Source: Begonia masoniana
Taxonomy: Eukaryota; Streptophyta; Magnoliopsida; Cucurbitales; Begoniaceae
Direction of reading: 5' to 3'
DNA: 64,000 nucleotides
Assembly: GCA_022432975.1 (NCBI GenBank)
Contig: CM039515.1
Location: 21,718,923-21,782,922, forward strand
Shown: piece by piece, positions 10,656 to 22,013 of the stretch
How positions within the stretch are numbered: the stretch's first letter is position 1
How the letters are laid out: every line of letters starts with the position of its first letter
Position numbers and translations under genes: made by a program
Notes under the pieces: model-generated
The model's input: only the letters and a program-made list of their open reading frames with translations
Told to the model about the DNA's origin: nothing
Databases searched by the model: none

Positions 10656-11653
10656 TTATTGTGATGCATCTGGAGTTGGACTCGGTTGTGTATTGATGCA
10701 GGAGGGGAGAGTTATCGCGTATGCTTCTCGGCAGCTGAAGCCGTACGAGCAGAATTACCCCACGCACGACCTAGAGTTGGCAGCTGTGGTCTTCGCACTG
10801 AAGATATGGAGACATTATTTATATGGGCAGCAGTGCGAGATATTTTCCGACCACAAGAGCTTAAAGTATCTATTTACGCAGAAGGAGCTGAATATGCGGC
10901 AACGCAGGTGGCTTGAGTTCGTCAAAGACTATGATTTTGATATCAAGTACCACCCAGGAAAGGCGAATAAGGTTGCTGATGCTCTGAGTAGAGTGCCTTC
11001 TGCGAGTCAGCCTTCATTAGCAGCGATGTCAGTTACGCTGCGGTCTGAGATTGAGAGATTCGACGTGGAGATAGTGGCAGAGTTGTCTAGCATGCTCACT
11101 AGTATTTCTCTCAGGCCGACCATTCTAGATCGTGTACGTGAGGCTCAGCAGAATGATTCGGAGTGTATGGAGCTTCGATCTAGTATGATATTGGGAGACT
11201 CGTCGGATGTTCACTTATCAGATGATGGCATTCGAAGTTCAGGCATAGGTGTACGTGCCTAGTGACGAGGATCTGAGGAAGGAGATATTGGCCGAGGCAC
11301 ATTCTTCGGCATATTCTATACACCCGGGCAGTACTAAGATGTACCGGATTTGAAGCAACATTTCTGGTGGCCAGGTATGAAAGGAAAGGTCGCCAAGTAC
11401 TGGAAACCTGTTTAGTTTGTCACAGGTTAAGGCGGAGCACCAGAGGCCACTGGAACATACAGCCACTGCCGATTCCGAGTGGAAATGGGAGCAGATCTCT
11501 ATGGAATTCATTGTGGACTCCTGATGACCTACGAGAGGCCCTTGACGGCATTTGGTTATTGTGGACCGATTGACAAAGTCGGCTCACTTTTTGCCTTGAA
11601 GATGACGATCGTCTATGGATCAGCTAGCCGAGCTTTAATGTACAGGATTCTAA
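10656..11653 (+). pseudogene. pol: Extra, decayed copy of B's RNase H-integrase segment
   Basis: This ~1-kb block repeats 11984-12986 at a period of 1328 bp and interrupts RT between FIDD and the rest of the domain. The first ~680 bp are almost identical to the second copy. The last ~300 bp (11340-11640) carry many single-base losses, mostly in short homopolymers, so no frame survives. The junctions are a shared TTATTGTGATG at the start and an RT re-entry at ~11654. This is either a local tandem duplication or a chimeric/uncorrected read. Confidence 0.85.
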
Positions 11654-13877
11654 GTGCGAGTTCTGGCTTGACAGAGTGAGTTTTCTGGGCCATATTATAT
11701 CACAGGATGGAGTTTCTGTGGATCCGAGCAAAATACAGGTGGTCAGAGATTGGCCACAGCCGAAGAACGTACGTGAGGTGCGTGGATTTCTCGGATTGGC
11801 CGATTATTACTGGAAGTTTATAGAGGGATTCTCGAAGATCGCACTTCCTCTTACACGATTGACTCGGAAGAACGAGAGATTTTTATGGTCGTCTGCTTGT
11901 GATGACGGTTTTATGGAGTTAAAGCAGAGACTGACCACCACTCCAGTATTGGCGCTACCTGTTGAGGGCGACAAGTTCAGTGTTTATTGTGATGCATCTG
12001 GAGTTGGACTCGGTTGTGTATTGATGCAGGAGGGGAGAGTTATCGCGTATGCTTCTCGGCAGCTGAAGCCGTACGAGCAGAATTACCCCACGCACGACCT
12101 AGAGTTGGCAGCTGTGGTCTTCGCACTGAAGATATGGAGACATTATTTATATGGGCAGCAGTGCGAGATATTTTCCGACCACAAGAGCTTAAAGTATCTA
12201 TTTACGCAGAAGGAGCTGAATATGCGGCAACGCAGGTGGCTTGAGTTCGTCAAAGACTATGATTTTGATATCAAGTACCACCCAGAAAAGGCGAATAAGG
12301 TTGCTGATGCTCTGAGTAGAGTGCCTTCTGCGAGTCAGCCTTCATTAGCAGCGATGTCAGTTACGCTGCGGTCTGAGATTGAGAGATTCGACGTGGAGAT
12401 AGTGGCAGAGTTGTCTAGCATGCTCACTAGTATTTCTCTCAGGCCGACCATTCTAGATCGTGTACGTGAGGCTCAGCAGAATGATTCGGAGTGTATGGAG
12501 CTTCGATCTAGTATGATATTGGGAGACTCGTCGGATTTTCACTTATCAGATGATGGCATTCTGAAGTTCAGGCATAGGTGGTACGTGCCTAGTGACGAGG
12601 ATCTGAGGAAGGAGATATTGGCCGAGGCACATTCTTCGGCATATTCTATACACCCGGGCAGTACTAAGATGTACCGGGATTTGAAGCAACATTTCTGGTG
12701 GCCAGGTATGAAAGGAAAGGTCGCCAAGTACGTGGAAACCTGTTTAGTTTGTCAACAGGTTAAGGCGGAGCACCAGAGGCCAGCTGGAACATTACAGCCA
12801 CTGCCGATTCCGGAGTGGAAATGGGAGCAGATCTCTATGGATTTCATTGTGGGACTCCCGAGGACTACGAGAGGCCTTGACGGCATTTGGGTTATTGTGG
12901 ACCGATTGACAAAGTCGGCTCACTTTTTGCCTGTGAAGATGACATCGTCTATGGATCAGCTCGCCGAGCTTTATGTACAGGAGATTGTCAGATTGCACGG
13001 CGTGCCAGTTTCTATTGTCTCCGACAGAGATCCGAGATTCACGTCAAAGTTCTGGAAGAGTTTACACAGAGCTATGGGGACTCAGCTTAATTTCAGCACA
13101 GCGTTCCATCCTCAGACTGATGGTCAGACAGAGAGGACGAACCAGATTCTTGAGGATATGCTCAGAGCGTGTGTACTGGAATTTCAGGGCTCGTGGAGCC
13201 AGTATTTGCCTCTGATAGAGTTCTCGTACAACAACAGCTTCCAGGCTACTATTGGCATGGCACCGTACGAGGCTCTGTATGGTCGGAAGTGTAGGTCTCC
13301 ATTACATTGGGACGAGGTTGGCGAGGCCAGCGTCGTTGGTCCTGGGATTCTACAGTAAACGGCAGAGAAGGTTGCCGTTATCCGACAGCGTATTGAGGTA
13401 GCTCGGAGCTGACAGAAGAGTTATGCTGACGTGAGACGGCGAGAGCTAGAGTTCGAGGAAGGCGACGAGGTTTATCTCAAAGTATCTCCGTTCAAGGGCG
13501 TCGCGAGATTTGGAAGGAGGGGTAAGTTGAACCCTCGGTACGTGGGACCCTTTCCTATTCTGAAGAGGATCGGGAAGTTGGCGTATAGACTGCAGCTTGC
13601 GGCTTCTATGGAGGGTATCCACGACGTATTTCATGTGTCGATGCTTCGGAGGTGCCTACGTGATCCATCACATGCCGTGGAGACAACAGAGATCGAGGTA
13701 CAGCCCACCTTGACGTACGAGGAGAGACCGGTACGTATTTTGGAGACTTCCATCAAGATTTTGCGTAACAAAGAGATTTCGCTAGTCAAAGTCCTATGGC
13801 GGAACCACGAGGTGGAAGAAGCGACTTGGGAGCGGCAGCAAGATATGATGACGAAGTATCCCGAGTTGTTTGTATGA
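11654..13877 (+). pseudogene. pol: Element B RT end, RNase H, integrase, chromodomain tail
   Basis: It resumes at the RT thumb ([13 protein letters not shown]), then RNase H ([10 protein letters not shown]), integrase zinc finger (CLVCQQVK), the integrase core with MDFIVG, SDRDPRF and GQTERT, and a chromodomain-like end (about 13725-13874). Two stops, TAA at 13356-13358 and TGA at 13410-13412, lie just after the core; they look like CAA and CGA codons changed by C-to-T. Otherwise the frame is open for over 550 codons, so the copy is fairly young but dead. The stop codon ends at 13877 and a purine tract follows at 13904-13917. Confidence 0.92.
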
Positions 13878-13917
13878 TTTAATTTTGTGGACAAAATTCT
13901 GAATAAGGAGGGTAGAA

Positions 13918-16535
13918 TGTAATATCCGGTTTGTACGGATTTTGGATTTAATATATTATAATGATATATTATATTATTTGTGGCATTATTAGTACATATG
14001 TCAAATTTATTCAGTTTCGCAAACGGAAAGCGTCATTTGAATCCTAACGATTTATAGGAATTTTAAGGAATTTACGAGAATTTTCGGAATAATAACGTTA
14101 TATTCCAAGTAATTACGTTTCTCGAGATATAACGATGTTTTATTAAAAATAGTAAACGAGTTCCGTTTTGCGAACGGACAGTTTTAATAAATCCCTGGTG
14201 ACAAGTTAGACTTGTTGGCAAAATTTGGAAATTTAGAGAACTCAAACCGTTGGACGATTAACGAAACGAATGAATAAAATCTGAGGAAGGGCAAAATAGT
14301 AATTTTGCGAATCAAAATAATTAATAAAAACAAATCACCCCCCCCCTCCTTCGGCAGAATCACTTTTCCTTCTGTCTTCTTTCTCCTCCTACGACCAGAG
14401 AGCAAACCCTCTCTGTTCTCTCAAGAGATTTTAACGATCCGACCTCCAATCTCTTCCGTTTCTCTTCCGTTCCTCGTCATTTCTTCTCCTCTCGCTACCC
14501 TCGGTATGTACCTACAATTTTAGAGCTTTTATTTCAACGTTTACGCCGTTTTAGATAATTAGGGTTTCGATTAAATCTCGTTAAAAATGCGAATTAGGGT
14601 TCGTAATTAATAGGTTAGCCGTGATTAAGTACGTATTGAACGTATTGGACGTTAGTGGACGAAGAAAAATCAATTTGAGAAAAAGTTAAAAATTGGTAAA
14701 TTTCCGAGTTTTGAGAGAAAAACTCGTTAATTGAGATTTTGAATTATCGAGCATTAATTGGCGTTCTAAATGCTTTGATTAGCTAAGTGAGGAATTTAGG
14801 AAAAGTTCTTTAGTTAAGGTTTGAAATTTGTTAAGGTTTGAAATTTGGACGTTAATAGTTTAAATTGATTTTAACTGCGAATATCGTGTTTTCTTCAGAC
14901 CCACGACTCTCGTGGACAAAGCTCGAGATTCAGCGCGCTCGAGGTAAGTTTTCGTGACTTACTTTGACCAATCGGCCTACACCATACTTCGATGTCGTAT
15001 CGAGGATCCCTGAAGAGTTGTTTGTTTAATCTGCTTTTGGTTGGGTAGTTAGGTTTAATTGTTTATAGGTTAGTTTATTTCGGTCTTGATGGTATACATG
15101 TGTTTGTTTATTGTATGGTTACATTATGCTTATAACTGTTCATGCATCACGTGTTTCAAAATGGCATGAAAATGGATTTTTGCACGAGTCTTCAAATGAA
15201 ATGAATAATGAACGAAAATACGTAATCTGTATCTGGTCACGCAGGATGGGGCTCAGGCATGGCTGTAGGGTTTGTGAGCATGTACCCCCCTCCTCTAAAT
15301 TGAAAGTGGTAGTCCGACCGCGGGATGTATCCTTTCCATTTAGAGGGCTGATATCTCGGTGGCAATATGTATGAAATGATCTGATATGTCTGATGTGCAT
15401 GTTTTCTGAACTTCATATGCACTGCACGCATGCATCTGCATTTACGTAACTTACTGAGATTTCAATATCTCATATGTGTCTGTATGGTGTAGGTGATATT
15501 TTAGGAGACATTGAGCCAGGTTAGGACGATGTTCCTCCTCCAAGCGTGGGGTGCAGTTGATGGATGATGGCCGTGGGTGTGCGCTGAGCAGTCGAGGCGT
15601 GTATTGACCCGTGGGGGATGTACGTAAAGGTTTTGGGGGTTTTTGAGACATTTTGGATTGATGATAAACTGTATAGAACATATTAGGGTGCTTGGTTCTG
15701 GATAGAGGTTAGATAACATTTTGGTAATTGTATGTAAAACGCTTTGGTTTAAACTGTTTATTGAATGTTTTGAAAATGTTTTGACTGGTTTAGGTTGTTA
15801 CGGATAGCTCGGTTTTTAGAGCTATCCACGCAGTTGGACTTCGCAAAGTCTGCTGTAAGCTAATTGAGTTTAGAATACGTTTAATTGGATGGATGGGTTA
15901 TAAGTTTATTGTGATTTTAGGTGTAAAACCATAGAAGTTTTGCTCTCTGGAAATCGGATTCCAGAGAGCTAATTGAAGTGTTTCCAGAGAGCTAATTGAA
16001 GTGTTTGATGCATAGAGCGTTGAAGGGTTTGAAGGAACTGGAAGCGGGTGTGAGGGAACTGGATCGCTGCTTGCTGTGGAGCAATGCAGCGATCGATCTC
16101 TGCTGCAGAGCAGAGATCGATCGCTGTTGCTATAAAGCAATGCAGCGATCGATCTCTGCTGTGCAGCAGAGATCGATCGCTGTTGCATAATATAATGCAG
16201 CGATCGATCTCTGCTGCAGCGCAGAGATCGATCGCTGCCACGGCTCAGCGATGCCGCGCACAGTCGCTGCATGTAGCAGCGACTGGTCGCTGCCTTATTT
16301 GTTTTCAGGGCGGACCATTTTGCCCTCCCCTTTTTCTGATTTGTTTTAAGTTATTTTTATTAAGTAGTTTAAATGTTATTTAGTTATTAAGTGTTTGTTT
16401 TAAATGATTTCAAGGTTAGATTTCAATTCCGATTTCGATCCTGATTTCGATTTCGGTTTAGGTTCCGCTTAGAGTTTATTTAAGTATAAAAAAAAAAATA
16501 ATACGGGAAATACGGGTACGGTATTAGGGGTGTTA
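13918..16535 (+). repeat. 3' LTR of element B (~2.6 kb)
   Basis: It begins TGTAATATCC after a purine tract and corresponds in reverse to the C and K LTRs. The right end reads GTATTAGGGGTGTTA and lacks the expected CA, merging into element E's RNase H sequence; the end is placed by comparison with K (GTATTAGGGATGCTACA). Contents: a T/C-rich stretch (~14340-14500), splice-donor-like GAGGTAAG (~14941), an inverted repeat (~15290-15345) and the CGATCG palindrome cluster at 16061-16293. Confidence 0.88.
16061..16293. repeat. CGATCG palindrome cluster in the B LTR
   Basis: Three near-perfect inverted repeats start at 16085, 16141 and 16196 (spacing ~56 bp). Each has arms GCAGCGATCGATCTCTGCTG and CAGAGATCGATCGCTG around a tiny loop, followed by a weaker GCAGCGACTGGTCGCTGC hairpin. 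As RNA or single-stranded DNA each unit should fold into a long stable stem. The C and K LTRs carry different palindromes at the same LTR position. Confidence 0.88.
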
Positions 16536-19285
16536 ATTACCTCCAAATCTTAAGTGCGAACACCACTGCAGCTAATTCTAAGTCATGTGTGGGGTAATTC
16601 TTCTCATGTACTTTCAACTGTCTAGAGGCATAAGTTATTACCTTACCATCTTGCATCAACACACATCCAAGACCAATTTTGGAAGCGTCACAATAAATGC
16701 TAAATTTACCATTTTCAATTGGAAGGGTTAATATTGGGGCATCGGTCAATTTCTGTTTCAAGGTCTGAAAACTATGCTCACATTCATCAGTTCATATATA
16801 CTTCACATTTTTCCTTGTTAACTTAGTAAGGGGTTTAGCAATCTTCGAAAATCCTTCGATGAACTTTCTATAGTACCTTGCAAGTCCAAGAAAACTCCTA
16901 ATATCAGTAGCATTCTTCAGTTGGGGCCACTCCTTAACTGCTTGAACTTTGGCTGGGTCGACAGATATCCCATCTCCGGAGATCACATGACCAAGAAAGT
17001 GAACTCTGTCCAACCAAAACTCACACTAGGAAAACTTGGCATAAAGTTGGTGCTGTCTAAGTACTCCTAACACCAAACTCAAATGTTTTCCGTGCTCGTC
17101 TTTAGTACGCGAGTAGATTAGGATATCATCAATAAACACTATAACAAATTTATCTAAATATTCATGAAACACTCGATTCATAAGATCCATAAAGGCTGCT
17201 GGTGCATTTGTCAATCCAAAAGACATTACCAAGAACTCGTAATGTCCATACCTTGTGCGAAAGGCTGTCTTAGGGATATCCTCAGATTTGACCTTCAATT
17301 GGTAATAACCGGACCTAAGGTCAATCTTAGAGAAAACACGTGCACCATTAAGCTGGTCAAATAAATCATCGATTATAGGCCGTGGATATTTGTTCTTGAC
17401 AGTTAACTTGTTCAATTTCCTATAATCAATGCACATACGCATTGATCCATCTTTCTTTTTGACAAAAAGGACGGGTGCACCCCACGGTAAAAAGCTTGGG
17501 CGTATGAACCCTTTCTCCAATAAATCCTCCAATTGTTTCTTTAATTCCTTAAGTTCTGTTGGTGCTAACCTATATGGATTTTTAGACACAGGCTCGGTGC
17601 GGGGGTAAACGTCTACAACAAATTTGATTTCCCTATCTTGTGGTAAACCTGGAAGGTCATCTAAAAATACTTCAGGAAAGTCTTGGACAATTAAGACATT
17701 TTTGAGGATTTGCTTTTTCTACGTGTAGTGTGTCTAAAACACTAGCCAAGAAGCACAAGTACTCTCCGTATGGGGAAGGTCTAGTGTTAATAGAAGTCAT
17801 TACAGACATTTCCTTACTTTTCTTTGAAGCTTGAAAGGTATGTTTCAAACTACCAGGGTGTTGGAAACTAACTATTCCAGACCTACAGTCGATCGTGGCA
17901 TAATGCTTGAAAAAACAATCCATTTCTAGGATTACATCAAATCCCGTTATACCCATAATAATGAGGTCAGCAGGCAGATTCATGCTTCAGACTAATACAA
18001 CGCTATCTAGTATAACTTGGTTAGAGTACATGCGCTCACCAGAGGGTAATGCTACGTTAAACACATGCTCAGTGGGGGTAAATTGTACAACTAGTTTATC
18101 AACAAATGTAGAGGCTATAAAAGAATGTGTTGCACCTAAATCTATTAAAGTAAAGGCAGAGGTAGAGTTGATCAATATGGTACCTGACACCACGGCAGGC
18201 TGTTCCTCATCGCCCATCTCCATCATGGAGAATATCCTTGGCTTTACTTTGGCAGGGCCACTCTTCAAAGCCGGGCAGTCCCTATTGATATGGCCGACTT
18301 TGTTACAATGAAAACATCGAATGATCCTTGGCTTTGGGCAATCCTTGAACGAGTGTCCAACCTCTTCACAGTTGAAACACTTTCCCGATCCGAACCTACA
18401 TTCACCCAGGTGACTTTTCAGACACTTCGGGCACTGAGGATACTTCTTGGTGTCCTGTACCTTCTTTCCCGTTCCTTGACTGTTCTGGCTTTCACTAGGC
18501 CTTTTTGTTCCACTCTGTTGATGTGGTTGGATAAACGTCCGTGGGGTTTCCCTTGCTCTAGTACACTTCATTTCCGCATCCTCCACTTCCAACGCAGTGG
18601 ACACAACCTCACTGAAGGACAAGCCTTTGATGACAGTAAACTTGACTCCTCAGAAAATCTCTGGCTTTAGTCCATTCATAAACTGAAACACTTTATCTTC
18701 ATTCCTATGGACGAGATGTCCGGCAAATCTCTACAGGGACTCGAATTGTCTGCTGTACTCAACCACTGACCCCATCTGTTTCAAGCTCAAAAATTCAACT
18801 TTCTTAGCGGCCTGAACAGTGCTATTGAAATACTTCTCATAGACAACTTCTCTGAATTGTGTCCATGACATAGCCAGGGCATCAGCGGCGGTTTCCATCG
18901 ACTCCCACCAGAGTTGAGCTTCGCCATCTAGATGGAATCTTGCCAGAGTGACCTTGTCTCCTTACTCAATATTGGCATACCTAAACATACTCTCAATCTT
19001 TCTGAGCCACTCTTCAGCAATAGTGGGATTAGTTGACTTCCCATCAAATGTAGGCGGCTGAAGTCTCCGAAATCTGTCTCCAGAGTGCTCATCGCTAGAA
19101 CTCGAGTTAGCACTTCCTTGTACATCTCGGTTCAACAACACACCCAACTGATCGGATTGTTGGTGCACTCAATCAGTTTGTTGACGCACTAAGTATGTCA
19201 GCTGTCTAATCACACTAGGCTCCTCTTCACTTCTCACATTCGGCATTTCTCTTGGTACTGTAGGTCTCCCTGGGTGTCTGGCCAT
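16536..19285 (-). pseudogene. gag-pol: Element E gag-pol remnant
   Basis: Gag start at 19285 (MARHPGRP). Gag is broken by several stops between ~19168 and 18622. Two CCHC knuckles follow (CFNCEEVGHSFKDC and CFHCNKVGHINRDC) after a third Cys-rich piece, one more than in A or B. Protease reads LIDLGATHSF: the catalytic Asp-Thr-Gly has become Asp-Leu-Gly. A later protease motif is also altered (ILEMDC for the LGMDW seen in A). RT keeps FIDD (FIDDILIYS), then a stop replaces Lys after KFS (near 17023). RNase H has TGA for Trp at 16792-16794 and ends at KIWR, where B is inserted. Confidence 0.9.
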
Positions 19286-19425
19286 AATACTAAATTCCTG
19301 CACAGGGTTAACTACTCTCATGAACATCTTATAGCTAAAGCTAACATAAACACTAACAGTTGTTGGAGTACTCCCATGCAACGATTGGCACTGATGAGTA
19401 ATCTTTTGAACAATTTAACTGAATG

Positions 19426-19437
19426 TCTCTGATACCA
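19426..19437 (-). other. Primer binding site of element E
   Basis: Minus-strand TGGTATCAGAGA lies three bases inside the LTR edge at 19441. Eleven of 12 bases match the initiator-Met primer site TGGTATCAGAGC. Confidence 0.75.
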
Positions 19438-20733
19438 TACTGTGACGCCCTGAGTTTTCTAAACTCAGTTCGTTACACAAAACACAGAACTGGACTAAGA
19501 AAAATTTGACAAACTTCGCTCAAAATCAAAATTTTAAAACTAGCAGCGGAGGTTTTTTTTTTTTAAAACAAAAATAGAGTTAGAGTTAAACAAACTGTAA
19601 AACAATTTTAAAAGAATCGGTTAAAATATTGGGAAGTAATTCGGCCAGAAGAGATGAAAGCTTAAGTATGAAATGCTTAAAGATCATAAAAGTCAACCAC
19701 ATCAACCGCTGATCAGAGTCAACGAAAATGGGCAGAAACAAAATGGAGGATTTCCACCGATGACGTCAGCCGGAAGAAATACTCTTCCTACTTCAGCCGA
19801 TGACTGTCAGCCAGAAGGATCACTCTTCCAACTTCAGCCGATGATGTCAGCCGAAGAATCACTCTTCCAACTCCAACCGATGACGTCAGCCGGAAGAATC
19901 ACTATTCCAACTTTAGCCGATGACGTCAGCAGGAAAAATCACTCTTCCAACTACAGCAGATCGCAAAACGACAACAATACTTACTCACATCTTCTGGTAG
20001 ATAAAATACTCGACATCATCCGATTACAAACTAACAAAAGACATTTACCTTCATCATCCGATGGATAAAATACTCGACATCGACCGGTTACAAAACGACA
20101 AATTTTCTACTTATATCTTCCGATGGCTTCCACTGAAGACATCATCCGATGACTTTACTGAAGACATCATCCGATGGCTTTACTGGAGACATCATCCGAT
20201 AGTCAACAGAACAACAACTTTATATAGCAGCTCATCGAGCATTTTCTCTCTACACAGGGAAAGCTCTGTCTACCAAAAGAATTTGAGGATTTGTAAAAGA
20301 ACATTCAAAACTACTTAAATCCGTATAGTACTCTAGAATTTTGTAGAATCTACTTTTAAAGCCAAAAGAGTACTAAAATCAGAAAGGTCTCAAAGGTATT
20401 TCAAAACATTAAAAATACCATTTTCATAAGAACTCTCGACATACTCAAATTGAATCATGGTTCACTAGACTTTCCACCCACTGACACCAGTTAATCCGCC
20501 TCATCAGTTTATTAGGCCAAAACATGAATGTACTCCCCCAACCTCCTCTATTCATCTGTGCACTCAGGAAAATCACCTGCAGTATCTTCAACACCTACAT
20601 CACAAAACTCATCTATTAGCCTAATGCTAAGTAAGGAAAGTAATATTGAAATGAAATGCTGAAACATAAATTCCTAAACATGCAATTTCTACTTTCTCAT
20701 CTTAGTTGCATTCACATTCATTCATAAACTGGT

Positions 20734-20923
20734 CTGATCCCTCGGTTCCCTTGGGAGTGGGATCAATCCTCCCAATGTTATACATCACTACTCGATTAAG
20801 GGGCGGATGAATTCCCTTAATAGCTGATCTGATCCCTCAGTTCCCTTGGGAGTAGGATCAATCCTCCCAATGTTATAAATCCCTTCATAAGTTAAGGGGT
20901 GGATTAGTTCCTTTAATAGTTTG
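20734..20923 (-). repeat. 95-bp tandem duplication in the E LTR
   Basis: Two copies start at 20734 and 20829 (CTGATCCCTC(G/A)GTTCCCTTGG). They are the reverse-strand equivalent of the three 96-bp units in F's LTR (31539-31826). Each unit carries a GATCC...GGATC inverted repeat. Confidence 0.8.
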
Positions 20924-20994
20924 TCTGTCACATTCAGTTCATGCCTTACCATTCCTTACATGGAAATTCATTTTTCGTAATTTTTCAAGAAAAA

Positions 20995-20999
20995 CATGA
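20995..20999 (+). other. Target-site duplication of element G (left)
   Basis: CATGA here is repeated exactly at 28752-28756, flanking element G. Joining the flanks restores a continuous E-type LTR sequence that matches F's LTR around 31460, which confirms both the duplication and G's boundaries. Confidence 0.95.
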
Positions 21000-22013
21000 T
21001 GATGAGCTCCGACCTGCAAATAGGACTCAAGAACTCGAAGAAGACCGGTTAGGTCCGGGTGACACAAATCCGAGAAAACCGAGAATGGAAAATGTAAAAG
21101 AAATAACAAACGTGCTTGAAATTTAATGAAATTTTAGGTGAATCTTGTGAAGTGAGTGAGGTGTGTGCTGGTGAAAGTCGTGGTCCAGATTCGTTAAGAT
21201 GAAGGATTTATGGAATGTTTTTCCGAGAATCGGCCGGTGAGTGCTTCAATGGAGCTTCCGGCAAGAGTTTCTTCCAAGGAAGAAAACTCGATTCAAGGAA
21301 CCGGTTAAGGCCACTCCTTGCTGTTTTCCGCTCTCAAAAGAGTGGAGAAGAAGGTGGCAAAATCCACTCCAACTAGCTACCAAGCTAGAAGAATTGTTCG
21401 CGGGCGCAACCCCTCGGTTGTTGTCAACCGAGCTTACCTTGGAAGCTCTTTGCTCCAAGCTTCTTCCTCTATTGAGAGAGAAATCCGTGGGTGCTCATAA
21501 ATCAACCAAAAAAAGTTACAAACACCAATGCCATGAATATATAGACCTAATGGTGGGCTTGGGTTTGGGCGTGGGCTTGGACTTGGACTTGGAAGAGGAA
21601 TGATGGTCACCATGTGGGCTTGAGCCATGTCTTCAACTTCAATGGGCCAAACCAAGCCACCAACTAATCCTATCATTCATCTAATCCTAACATACATCTA
21701 ATCCTAACATGCATCTAATAAAGTTTAAACAAGAAGGCTAACGTTTGCCAATAAGTTTGAAATTTCAAAAAAGCAACAAATATTAAGGCTCGGGAAGACA
21801 AATTCCCATGTGAGCATTAAGGTGTCTCTTTAGTCTTTCCACATGAGGAGATGCTTCGGTTGGTCAACGTCTCCATCTTTAATCTCCCACTTCAAGTCAT
21901 CCACGGTGTCCTCCAAGTCTTCACACGAACCATGACCTGTAAAAGAGACAAGTGTGTTAGTCAAATTGTGGACTCGGGTCTGGGATCGTGTAATGGGCCT
22001 ACGGGGCACATCA
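21000..22013 (-). repeat. 3' LTR of element G (1014 bp)
   Basis: Bounded by CATGA on its left and the purine tract on its right. Its first ~184 bp (minus strand) are protein-coding, because the pol frame does not stop until 21830. Confidence 0.95.

Larger units (their letters stand above)
9223..16535 (+). mobile_element. Element B: 3' part of a second Tekay-like retrotransposon
   Basis: Sequence resumes inside gag directly after A's LTR, runs through protease, RT, RNase H, integrase and chromodomain-like tail, and ends with a 3' LTR. The 5' LTR and gag start lie left of A, outside the window. Element C, at 33754-41308 on the other strand, is the same family. B inserted into element E: its LTR end abuts E's RNase H sequence at about 16535. 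Confidence 0.92.
19441..20999 (-). repeat. 5' LTR of element E, 3' part
   Basis: It starts TGTGACGCCC on the plus strand (LTR 3' end) and runs to the G insertion at 21000. It contains TGACGTCA-type modules within 19755-19930 (CCGATGACGTCAGCCGG repeated, some copies mutated), ATCCGATG-rich repeats to ~20200, and two ~95-bp units at 20734 and 20829 related to the 96-bp units of the F LTR. Confidence 0.85.

Noticed and set aside
15898..16272. Serine/arginine-rich frames over 15898-16383
   Set aside because: By-products of the CGATCG palindrome repeats on both strands; inside an LTR.
21241..21603. 120-codon frame repeated at 27977-28339
   Set aside because: Part of G's two LTRs on the strand opposite to the element; duplication is only LTR identity.
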